The position numbers and the translations under genes were made by a program. Of a stretch of 64,000 bases of DNA, positions 9,935-21,526 are shown one piece after another. This DNA comes from Dimorphilus gyrociliatus (Eukaryota; Annelida; Polychaeta; Dinophilidae). The notes below the pieces were generated by a model. It ran no database searches. It saw only the letters and a program-made list of their open reading frames with translations, and was not told the origin of the DNA. Numbering within the stretch: position 1 is the stretch's first letter; each line of letters starts with the position of its first letter. The DNA lies in assembly GCA_904063045.1 (NCBI GenBank), contig CAJFCJ010000006.1:1-64000 (forward strand). The letters run 5' to 3'.

Positions 9935-12900
9935 ATGACTTCGATGGTAAGGTCCTTTTTTTCTGATGGAAAACATCTATATCTCATTCATAAACTAGTC
10001 TTTGTTAACGGATCGTATAATGTTTCATGGAGTTCTTTTATTCGTAGGAGGATCCTTCGCTGGAAAGGCACTTCAAGGGCCACAGAGAAACGGTAACATC
10101 AGTTGACTTCAATCCTAACATGAAGCAATTAGGTGAGATTAAACTTTTTAAAATTTTTTTTATTCTAATTCAAAAAATGCCAACAGTTTCTGGTGGTATG
10201 GATTCTTGTGTAATGGTTTGGAACTTCAAACCGCAAATGAGGGCTTATAGATTTGTGGGACACAAGGTCTACACAATAATAACGAATTAATATTATGGTA
10301 CTTTACTGTTTATTACTAAAACAGGATGCAGTCATGTCTGTTGCTTTTTCACCATCTGGACATCTCATAGCATCAGCATCTCGGGATAAAACTGTTCGAC
10401 TGTGGCTACCCAGTGTGTTAGTATATCTAAAAGGCCTAGTTTTAATAATAATATAATTCGATTCGGACCTTATATTAAAATTCAATTATTTATGAAAATT
10501 TCTATTTTCAGGAAAGGAGAATCTACAGTCTGCAAAGCACATACAGGAACAGTTCGAAGTGTAGATTTTTCGAACGATGGTCAAACTTTGTGCACAGCTT
10601 CGGATGATAAGACCATAAAGGTTAGAATAGAATAAGTATAATTTTTGTACAGAGGGTAAATGAGAGCTTTATTCCAATAGTTATGGACGGTTCATCGACA
10701 AAAGTTTATTTTTAGTTTGGCAGAACACACCAATTGGGTTCGTTGTGCGAAGTGAGTAACTTATACAATTTTTTTCTTAAAATGATTAAGACAGTTAAAA
10801 AAGTCAAGTTATTTAATACTGAAATGGTTTTTATTCATTATTTAATTGTGCACACGTTCAATAATTTATGTTCTTGGGGCATTTCCTAGACCGAGTACTG
10901 TCTTGTACGATCCAGTTCCATATTTTCCAACTGCAAGAAAAAAACGAAATATTACAATTGTGCAATTGATTTACTATTCAGTGACCTTGAGCTGTAAGTT
11001 GGTTGTCTAGAATTTTATTTAGCAATTCTTATATTAAATAGATACTTTTTCATGTTGAAAAAGAGTAGCTAATACTTACAACTAGTGGGTTTCGGTCTGT
11101 CCATTGGCCAATACTTGAAACCTTGACGAGCTCTTTCGTTGTAACTTGTTCTCAGAGGGTTCCTCTTCTTTGATGTCGGACTGCTAAATGTGCTTCGACT
11201 CTGATAAAATTGAGTTGAATTTTTTAACCCTTCATTTGTGCTGCTATACAGACGATTCTGTTGATCTTCACACTAGAATTGTTATAAAAAAGTTTTTATC
11301 AGAGATGATAAAAAGTCATAATATCTGATAAAGAAAGATGAATTTTAGTTAAAAGTTTACCTTAGTTTTTAGTTTACTCCAATGATCAGTTTTTTGAAAG
11401 TCCATTTTTGCTGGCTTAACCCATGTAAGACTATAAGAGAATATGACTTAATATGTGTCTTTCATTAAGCGGAAGACGGATTATAATGAATTATTGAATA
11501 ATCTATTGAGTTGCTAGCTGGTAGCCATGTTGTTAGTTAAAAACTATTGATTATTGAATTCATTGTGTCTTAAGTTTTTTTAATTTCATATCATTGACTA
11601 GTCATTGACGGCATATTAACTTTTTGCTGAATACTTTTTATAAAGAAAATCTTCTAAATGTTCTTTTAATTTTTTTATATTAAATATTTTTAAAACAATT
11701 TTTGGACACAAACTAAACTGATTAACAACAAAAAACATTATAAATTTTGTAGTTCTTATATATTGGCTTTTAATTTATTTCCCTTACCATGCCCACATAT
11801 TCGGACTTGGCTCGAAAGTTTTCAGGCACTGCCACTGAGACATGTTAGCTGTTGAATTGTCGATAGGCAAATGAATTGCTCGTGCTATTCTCACAAAGAC
11901 CTTGCCAATTTTTGCGTATTGAAATCCATTTAATGAGTACTGTTTGCTTTGCGGATATACCGTCAGGGCTATTGTATATTCTATATAAGTGTGTTTTGAT
12001 TTTTATAAAATCTTTTCTTTTCTCTTGATCGTTAAAGACGCTAAAAAGTAGTTAATCGGTGAAAAAGATCTTTTTTTAGGCAATTTTAACTGTTTTTCTT
12101 TTCCGTTTTCAATGGATCAATAACAATATAACAAACTAGTTGTATAAAATTCATACGCTTCGTTAATGTTTTTATCCGTCATTGATTGATCAAACTTTTG
12201 TAAATATAACTATCACTTTTGTCAATACTTCATTGTACTTTCTTTTATTTACCTTACCACGTAGATTTTCACCTGATGGGCGAATGATAGCTTCTGGAAG
12301 TGATGATAAAACAGTGAAATTATGGGATCGACAAAGTGGGGATTGTATCCAAACATTGAAGGAACCTTCGGGCTACATAAATCATGTTGCATTCCATCCA
12401 AGTGGAACTTGCGTTGCAGCCGCGTCTTCCGATTCATCCGTTAGAGTTTGGGATTGTCGAATGAAACGTAAACTTTTACAACACTACACAGCTCATACCG
12501 CTCCCGTTAACTGTTTATCTTTCCATGAGTCTGGAAACTATTTAATTTCCGCTTCAGACGATTCGACTTTAAAGATTTTAGATCTGTTAGAAGGAAGACT
12601 TTTTTATACTTTACACGGACATCAGGCATGCATTTTATTTGAAGTTTTTCCTATAAAACTGTATGAAGTTTAATGAATTTATGTGACTTTATTTTAGGGA
12701 CCCGCTACGGCCGTTTCGTTCTCTCTTAAAGGTGACTATTTCGCTTCTGGCGGAGCAGACGAACAAGTTTTGGTTTGGAAAACTAATTTTGATCAAGTTA
12801 ATTATGAAGAGGTGCTAAAATCCCACAAAGGAAAGCAAACCACAGAATCAACCAAACCAACTATTCACGATATTCCTCCTCGATCGTCAAATTACTCAAA

Positions 12901-13402
12901 ACGCCCACTTTCATCTTCCAATGCAGATGATCTTATGAAAGGAGACGGGATTAGGACTACTGTGACAGATGTTCACGTTCCAACAACAGTAAAGATTATT
13001 AAATAATCTGATCTCTATATTCTAATATCAAGTTTATTTTTAGTTAAGAAACGGAGACAGAGAAGATTCCGCAGTGTATCCTTTAACCTCGGATGTCTCT
13101 GATGTTCAAGAGACAGTAGAAGACGGTTTAGAAAGAACGAATTCTTCAAACGCTCCTGGTCGAACAATTCAAGTTCCAGCTGAAATTAGTTCAACATTGG
13201 AGCACATGGTTAAACAAATGGAAATTTTAACAGACGTAAGTTGTATTTTAATTTTGACTTCTTTGCCTATAAACAGCACTTTCTATGATTCGTTTAGACT
13301 GTATCCATCCTTGAACGAAGAATGACTATTGTTGAAGACAAGCTAAAGGAGTGTGGCACAAATCAAGAGAATATTATGATGCAGATGTACTCAAAACAAT
13401 AA
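9935..13402 (+). CDS. POC1: POC1 centriolar WD-repeat protein
   Basis: Ten exons: 9935-9946, 10048-10132, 10187-10266, 10325-10416, 10512-10620, 10681-10751, 12265-12625, 12698-12988, 13044-13235, 13298-13402; 465 residues. POC1 is a conserved structural protein of centrioles and basal bodies. Seven WD repeats are visible (for example [42 protein letters not shown]), giving one beta-propeller. Conserved POC1 blocks include [20 protein letters not shown] and LHGHQ followed by GPAT. A low-complexity linker leads to the C-terminal helix (LEHMVKQM, then [13 protein letters not shown]), which fits the POC1 coiled coil. Intron 6 (10752-12264) is far longer than the rest and holds an opposite-strand gene. 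Intron 7 seems to use a GC donor. AATAAA at 13412-13417. Confidence 0.94.
10866..11843 (-). CDS. unrecognised small protein gene nested in POC1 intron 6
   Basis: Four exons, 11843-11788, 11430-11361, 11272-11080 and 10930-10866, give an uninterrupted frame of 127 residues with matching phases (2, 0, 1) and good GT/AG sites throughout. I do not recognise the family. There is no signal peptide and no membrane helix. The protein is rich in Ser, Thr, Lys, Trp and Tyr, with short motifs such as [28 protein letters not shown] and, at the end, [15 protein letters not shown]. Scattered aromatic and basic motifs of this kind occur in small ciliary microtubule-binding proteins, but that is only a guess prompted by the POC1 host gene. 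The exon chain is well supported by frame. Confidence 0.7.
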
Positions 13403-13639
13403 TTAGATAGTAATAAAGTCTCTGTGATGTAGAACTTATATATTGTATAACTTTAACTGTATTTAGCTACTAATAAACATTTCTGTCAGACTATTAAATA
13501 TTAAAACTTTAGTTGTCTTTCCGTCCAAAGGTGGAATAAATAAATGCCACATTAAATTATTCTTTTTTGAAATACAAAGTATAAAGTTTTCATTCCTATT
13601 GTAAAAATGGTTTTCTTTAGTTGAGCTGCAACAGGTAAT

Positions 13640-16600
13640 ATGTATGTTGGTTTGTGCATATACTTAGGAATTGTTTCACTTTTAAGTTTAGTTCATGGAA
13701 ATTGCTCTCATTGCAAATATGGTACCTGTGTTAACGCTAAATGTTCTTGTTATGGATTCGTTTATGGATGGAGATGTGATCAAGGTAACATTATTACCTT
13801 CAAGAACGTAAAACTTATTTGTTTTTACATGAATAGTGAAGGGGTACCTTGTCTTGGAAGGTTACGAATATGTACAGTATGACAAGACTTTAAAAGACAA
13901 AACTTTAAGCGAATGCTTAGAATACTGCGAAATTGAACATTTCGCAGGAGTGATATTTACAACGACTGAATGTCATTTTATAAATAGAATTACACTAGAA
14001 GATGTGACAGAGACATATCCAAGTTCTAACAACTTATTACTTATCTATTTAAGTCAGTATTTCGATAGTAAAAGTATACCTCTAAATTTTCTTCTGTTTT
14101 AGATCATCCTAAAGTTTTTCATCCATCCCAATCATCTACATTAAGTATACAATACTTATATGCGTCCATCGGTTGTGATCAAAGATATTATAGCAATCTA
14201 CACATCGACGAATCTCTATGGCTTAGCAAAAACGAAATGAAAATAAAAAATGATTTAATAGATATTGCTGTAGAGAAAACTTTTCTTTGCCCAATGGCTG
14301 CCTTAGGAAGTACGACTAATCTTGCTCAGTATAAAAGTACAACGTCAGGAGAATTTTATAATTTTGATCATTCTTATCGAGCCGTAGATGGTGTCACATT
14401 AACATTAAAAGTACAGGAAATAGAGCATTAATTTTTAATTATTAAAATTTTGAAATATTTTTTAGATTTATAATGGCTGTACTACCATTCTAGAAAGTCC
14501 ATTTTTTGTTCAGGTTGACCTAAGCATAGAAGTACGAGTTCAAAGAGTTGAAATTATTGAAGGAGAATGCTGTTATATTGCGCAACCAAAAGTATTCGTG
14601 AAAGATATTTTATGTTCGGATTCAGCCGTTATAGGTGATAAGAAAACAACTACGATATATAATTGTAATAAAGAGTCGAAAGGAAATTTGCTTAAAATTG
14701 AAAATAATTCGGCTTTTTCAGTGTGTGAAATGCTCGTTTTTTCAGGTAATTAAAATAAATTAATATTAATAAGATTAATGCCTATAAAAAATATTTTTGT
14801 TAAAAAAAAAGAAAACATAGCATTGTACAAGCCTGCTTATGCATATCTTATACCTCTTGATGACTATTTGACAATTGCTTCGGTTTTAAACGATGGAAAA
14901 ATCTCAACATGTTTGTCAAGTAGACCTGTTGAAAATGGTCCCAGATTTCATATTGACTTACAAGATAGCTACCTGATTCATACGATAACTGTTTACCCAA
15001 GCGGCACCGGAAGTAATATTATAATATTTTGTATTAATATAATAACCTTTAATTTTGCATACAATATTTACAATTGAAAGGTGCCAATTCTTCAATTAAT
15101 GCTTATACTTCTTTCGATAATCCAATGTATGATTGGGTGAATATGAATAAAACGTTATGCGCTGATGAACTGTTTCAACTTCAAAAGAAAGAACCAATCA
15201 TATTTACGTGTAAAACTATAGGAAGATTTCTATCTATTATTCTAATATCGCCTAGAGATAAATTGACGTTTTGCGAAATTGAAATGAAGGGTATTTTAAT
15301 ATCTAAACGTAAGTTTTATTATGGGATCGATCAAGGTTCAAATTAAATAGTCTTTTTCCTAGTGCCGAAGAATATTGCTTTAAATCGACCATCTCTTCAA
15401 TACGAAGGCACTTACAGCGATTCTCGTTATGCATCTAGTACAGCTTTTGATGGAGCATTAGGCGGCAACTATATAACAATTAGTCACACATCTGGTAGAA
15501 AAGGACTCCATTGGTTAGCGGTAGCGTTAATTCATACATATACCGTTTCTAGTATAGGCATTCAATACAGGATTTGCTGTAAATTTTTAAATAAAGTCCA
15601 TACTTTAGCATACTAAAAAACTTTTCTTTCGATAGGTGTTGAGAGGAATGGCGAAGATATTGTAGTCGCTGAAGAGTATGAGGATAAGACTTGGGTAGAA
15701 AATGAGCCTACCTGTATAAATTCTACGGCACCATCTTTTGAAAATATTAAACCCTTGGAATACAGACTTCATCCTTGTAAAGTTCCCAATCCTGTGGGAA
15801 AGTTTGTGAAATTACTGAATATGAAAGGGAAAGCTTTTCAGGTAGGGGAGGTTGAAGTTTTTGGCAACCTCCGAAACTTGGCGCCGTATCTTATTGAAAT
15901 AGAAAATATGACGTTAGTTAGTACCAGCATGTCTAATGAGCAAAAAAAATTTATGAATCTTATAAAAGTCTTTGATGGGAACTCTCAAGTTGCAGTTAAA
16001 AACTCTTATGCTCATCCTTGTACTGTAATTTCAAGATACCAAGATGAAGAATTATGGATAGGAGTGGAATTTTCTGTAGTATATTATCTTTTAGAAGTAA
16101 CAGTGGTTCCAACGTTTTTTGATAATAATAGTTTGTTACTTTAATCTTGATTAAATTATTCTTATAAATTAAATTCATTTATCTAGACTTTTTAAACCAT
16201 TTCGATATATCTTTGACGTCATCTCTCCCTACGATTACTTGGCCTCTTTCTCCTCGGACTATATGTAAATACGTAAAGTCAACGATAAAAGGTTCTTGGA
16301 CATGGTTCAATAAATGCCCTCCAAACAGATTCGGCAAGTTTGCCATAATAACCGATAAGAATTCATATTCAAAAAAGATGGGTATTTGTGAGCTGTTACT
16401 TTATGGTTTTCCGCTAAATAACACCGAATTTGGTCGAAAAAGAATATATCAGAAGCATTTTTATCAATATAAAACCTTTACTTCAGAGTTAAAAGCATAT
16501 TCAAAAGTACTTTTATCCAATGAAATTCAAAATTATCCAACACACGAAGTTTTAATATTTGATACAATGAAAAAAATTATATTAAGAAGTCTTTTGATTT

Positions 16601-17116
16601 ATTTTTCTATGGACAAAAAGTCGACTGTTTCCTTTACCATATACTCGAGTTGGAATTATATCAATAGAGATAATTTAATATTTTGCGATGAGCATACTAA
16701 CGCTGGAGTTATTTCTGCCGGGTCAAAAATAGAATACCATTGCAGGAATCTAAAAAAAAATAGATATATATCTTTACACAATACTGGTTATTTCTATATT
16801 AACTATATTGAATTCTTTGTTGACGAATGTAAGTTATAATGAGCTATTATATGTTATTTTAATTGTTCAATTTTCAACAGTTTCACTAGAACGAATTTCA
16901 CTCTCCTCTTCAGCTGTTAACGAGCTTTTTACAAAATGGATTGATTTAAATTTAACAGAATGCCTGCAAAAATGTTTCAGATTATACCATTGCCATTCAG
17001 TATCATTTCAAAAGGTTAACAAGTTATGTTCCATATTGGAGAATGTAATACCAACATCGGACAATAATACAATCGATAATACCTATACAACATTTTCTTA
17101 TAGACAATTTAGATAA
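13640..17116 (+). CDS. array gene A: secreted EGF/PAN/FTP-lectin-like protein
   Basis: Ten exons: 13640-13784, 13837-14052, 14103-14410, 14466-14745, 14812-15012, 15081-15308, 15363-15578, 15636-16130, 16187-16828, 16881-17116; 988 residues. Signal peptide (1 to about 20), then one EGF-like unit (C-x2-C-x4-C-x4-C-x-C-x8-C, 22-46). Exon 2 is PAN/apple-like (C-L-E-Y-C, later T-E-C-H-F). Exon 3 holds a spacer and the start of the first beta-sandwich domain. Five fucolectin-type domains follow, the clearest with NIALYKP...DG...FHIDL...ITVYPSG and, in the next exon, GRF...LTFCEIEMKG. Exon 10 is a second PAN-like module (C-L-Q-K-C). This pattern matches the FTP/F5-8C sandwich of fucose lectins. I could not find an intact F-type lectin sugar motif, so ligand binding is not claimed. 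The exon 5 acceptor (aaaaaaaaag) has a poor pyrimidine tract. Confidence 0.82.
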
Positions 17117-17421
17117 ATAATTTTAATTATATAATATTTTGTACAACGTGACAGTGACAAAAAGCTTAATACAAATACTCTAAAATTGTTCAAGTTGAGT
17201 AAATAAAAAAACAAAAATCTATGTTTTTTAATAATAAAATACTAAATAATATATGAGTTTGTCTTTAATTTTAATGAGTACGTATGACAAACAATTGGAT
17301 AATATAAGATATGACTTATGCAGGTATAAGGAAACTAAATTATGAAAAGACAAAGGCATTTGTTTTGACATTTCATTGCTTTCATACTCAAGTTTTATTT
17401 GGATTTTGTGCCCTGTTAGAG
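17117..17421. other. spacer between array genes A and B
   Basis: 305 nt, AT-rich, with AATAAA at 17202-17207 for gene A. The frame of gene B's first exon is open upstream to 17311, but the ATG at 17422 is the one that opens a signal peptide. Confidence 0.5.
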
Positions 17422-20400
17422 ATGAAATTCTGTATCGCTTGTTTATGGATTTATACAATTTCACTCTTATGTTTAGTTTACTATGTAACCAGTTCTTGTG
17501 AAACTGAATGCCTTGCAGGTACATGTCAATTTGATAATTGCATATGCTTATCCGGTTTCTATGGGAAATGGTGTGAAAAATGTAAATATTTTCAATACTT
17601 GATATATACAGTATATTGTTTATTATTACAAAATTTTAATTAGCAAATACCATGGTTTTGTTACCTCAATTCGATTCAGAATACAATGATATAGAAATGG
17701 AAGAAAATATGTCATTATTACAATGCATTGAGTCTTGCAGTTTAAAGAACATTTCGTCCTGCACGTATGTAATATCTAACAAAAGTTGCTACTACAAAAG
17801 CAGATGGACACTCGATCCAGATGGAGCTCACATGGCGAAATTAACTTCAAATCCAAATCTTTTCGGCATGTACAGAATATGTAAGACACTTCTTTTTTAA
17901 AATGATATGTTATCTTTTATTGTTGCATTTTCTAGTTGATGCAGCAGTTACCTGTTCAAATAAAGATGTGAAGAGGGTTAACGGCAATCATTGTATTGAG
18001 CTTCTATTTCGACGAGCAGGTTGTTTGCCAGAAAAATTTGCTGAACTTTTAAAAGCAAAAGGAACGAATTGGCTAGGAAAGACTGTAGAATATGTTAAAC
18101 AAGAATTAAAGAATATAATGAATAGTGATGAACGAAATTTTTGTCGCCATGAGTCTTTCCATGGAAGAAAGAATCTTGCTTATAGGGCACTGACTTCTGG
18201 TGATACGATCACTTCAGATATAAACCATCCTTCTCATATCGTTGACGGAGTTAAAGAAACCAATTTCGTCGGTATTTTCTTGTGTTTTAGACTAATAGCA
18301 ATAAAAATAACTGTTTGTTTCCCAATTGAAATAATCAGACGGGTGGTTGTAGTGAAGTAACTGGTTCGCCTACTTGGTTAAATATCACCTTGGATCATCA
18401 TTTATCTCTGTATAGTGTTGAAATTTTATCGGCTGATTGCTGTAAGCTACCATTCGTTAAAATTTATGGAGACAATAGTAAATACTGTTCGGACTCCTAT
18501 AATGTTGAAACGATTATAGGAAAAACAACATTCATTTGTTTATCAGAGGTTATAACTAATAAAGTGATTATAATAGGTGAAGGAAATATGGTTGTTTGTG
18601 AGGTTAGCATTTTCTCAGGTAGGCTTTATTTTCAAAGCACAATACCATATACTGTATAAGTATTCGTAACTTACTTTTGTTTATTCTAAATAGATAATAT
18701 TGCCGAAGGTAAAGGTGTCATTCTTAACAGCTATAGGTCTGATACTGTAATAGATGAATTTGATCCCATCTATTTGACTGATGGTATTCCGACTAGCTGT
18801 ATGAAGCTACAAAATCCCTATAGCTTTTTCATTGATCTTGGAGATATTTTTACTATACAACAGGTTAAAATTATGAAATCATCCTTAACTACTGGTTAGT
18901 AAACAATTAATGAATTCTGTAGGTTTGTTTAACATTCCATATTTTAGGTGCAGTGCAGGCGAATGTAGTTGGCTATGCTCACCATCTAGCATTTACTCAG
19001 GTCGTGAATATATGTTCTTCGCTTGTCGACGTTGTTTTTGTAAATAATTGGGCAAATTTTAGTTGCCAGTCAAATAACAATGTTAGATTTATTCATGTAA
19101 AAACAAATAGCAACAACAACCTACTTTTATGTGATTTGATTATAAAGGGAAGTTTTTCCGAAAAAGGTAAAATCATGTAATTATCTTATCTTTTTTATCA
19201 TGAAAATTTTATCCATGTTTACAGGAAGCACCAACATAGCTTTTAATAAAATTTGTTGGAATTCAGGATCTTATCGACGAACTAATAATCTGAACTTTAT
19301 TCCCTCTAAATTAGTTGATGGTATTATCGGAGGAACCGCTCCGTATCTTTATCAATCTGCTAGCCCAGAAGCCTGGTTATGCGTTGATCTATATAATATC
19401 TTTAAAGTGCAATCTTTTATTTTGATTAGTCCTATTCGTAAGTATTTATCAATTAATATTAAGATGAACTTATTAATTATGTTTGGCGAAAAGGAGAAAG
19501 AGGCGATTCATTTCACGTTACTGTTATCAACGAAGTTCCAGATGAAGATTGGAATTTAACAAATACAAATTGTCTCAGAGATTACCGACCTTACGAAGAC
19601 AGATCATTAGGAAGTTTAAAAATTGCCAATTGCACAAATCCTTATCCTATTGGAAGATATTTTATAATAGTTGAAGTATTAAATAGTTCATTAGTAGCAA
19701 GTGAACTGGAAATTTACGGTATACTTGAAAAAGAAATAGCCGATTTGTTGTCATTAAATAATATAAGCAGTATTCACCAAAGAAGTAAAAGAGGATTAGA
19801 TTTTAATCATCCAATTAAAATGTTTGACGAAAATGCTAATTCGATATTTGAAAATGAATATTTTCAGTCATGTGCTACTATTGTTAAAAGTGACAGGGAC
19901 TATCTTAACTGGATGGGTGTTGATTTTCAAACATATATGTTAGTCAGCAAAGTTATTTTAGTACCAGCTAATGATCCGCATCAAGGTTTTATTCATCTTC
20001 TTTGTTGTAATATACATTTATTTATATCTATTTTTCGTATTTATAGAACGATTTAACCATTTTCAAATAGTGATGTTAGGTCAAAGTATTGCAAATGATA
20101 ATTACAAAAGGAGCCAATCCGGCTACTTTTTGTGTCGCTATATTAATCTGGATAGACCGTTGGGTTGGATATGGAATATAGACTGCAAAAACTACACCCA
20201 CGGACAAGTTCTTATAATAATTGACAAAAGAATAAATACGTTTAGAATGTCAATATGTGAATTGAAAATATATGCTGTACAAATAGCCAAACCTGAAGAA
20301 GGACAGTCAAAGAGCTATGATAAACATATTTTCAGATATCCCTCTCTTGTCGCAAATGATAAGGCTAAATATTTTAAGACGATTTATAGTTTCGAATCAC

Positions 20401-21013
20401 CATATATCTTTTCATATACTTCACTTACTGTTGATACAGTTAGACTCTTTGAGCTGAATCTAATAAGGATATTTACATCATTTAATTACAACTCTAAATC
20501 TTCCTTTAAGATATACAATAGTCGAGATTTGCATAATACAAATGAGTTAGAATACTGCAATGAACATAGATTGGAAGACGATGGTGAAATTTTAAGAGAA
20601 TCTGTAGTTAAATATTGGTGTAAACACAAGTCGATTGGTAGATATGTAGTGTTTGAAATTAATAGCGCCCTGAACTTTAGAGTTATAGAGTTACGTGGCT
20701 CAGAGTGTGAGAATCCAATTTTCAATATAATATTATTGAATAACGAATGCTACTAATACATTTGTTTACAGATGCCTTTCGTAAAAAGTCACCTCAAGAT
20801 GAATCTGTTCTACAGCAATTTCAAAATTGGCTTCCATCAATATCATTTCAAAGATGTATCTCCTCCTGTTGGAGGGACATAAATTGTTCATCTTATGCTT
20901 ACAAATGGAATAACGCTCAATGCTCTCATTCACCCGAAAGATTTATTTCTTCAAACACTCAACAATGGGAAAGTTCAGATATAACTTTCTATAAGTTAGT
21001 CAGAACGCCTTAA
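17422..21013 (+). CDS. array gene B: secreted EGF/PAN/FTP-lectin-like protein
   Basis: Ten exons: 17422-17581, 17644-17880, 17936-18267, 18339-18618, 18694-18894, 18948-19166, 19225-19437, 19494-19985, 20047-20706, 20772-21013; 1011 residues. Same architecture as gene A. It has a signal peptide and an EGF-like unit with C-x3-C-x4-C-x4-C-x-C-x8-C. The PAN-like exon 2 has C-I-E-S-C. Exon 3 is a Cys-containing spacer (CIELLFRRAGCLPEKF) leading into KNLAYRA...HIVDG. The sandwich halves show DNIAEG...FFIDLGD, GSTNIAFN...LCVDLY, and closing segments such as VVCEVSIFSG and ASELEIYG. Exon 10 has the PAN-like C-I-S-S-C-W. The exon 8 acceptor is ambiguous (after 19493 or 19502, both in frame). AATAAA at 21053-21058. 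Confidence 0.82.
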
Positions 21014-21526
21014 CTGTCCATTTTAAATATGGCAATTGAATGAAAATGATCCAATAAATTCCTGGGAGTTATACTTTAAGTCGTCGATAAGTTAACAATA
21101 AATTGGATAATAACTATTCTCAAATTTCTCAAATGAATAAGATGTAATTGCATCATTTTCTCAATTTACTTTGAAGGATTGATTATTTACAATTCAACCT
21201 ATTTTTGATAACAAAGACAACTATCGAATTTGTTTATGGAAATTTTGCAATATCTCAATTTTTTATATAAAAGACTTGAACAATAATAATATAGATGTGA
21301 CGTTTCTTTGAATATTAATGAATAGCAATAAACTTATTGTTACTTGATTACAATACCTAATGAATAGAATGCAAATAGTTAATTTAACAGTTTAGTCCAA
21401 TAGCAGCTCTAATTTATCATTATTTTATATTTTTTTGTAAAGAATATCTATAAACAGTTCATTAAATATTTGCAGTTAACGAATAATTTATGAGTTCATT
21501 TGGCAGCCAAGACGAAAAACTTAACA
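21014..21526. other. spacer between array genes B and C
   Basis: 513 nt of AT-rich DNA with gene B's poly(A) signal at its start. I see no exon and no obvious remnant of a sixth copy. Confidence 0.5.
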
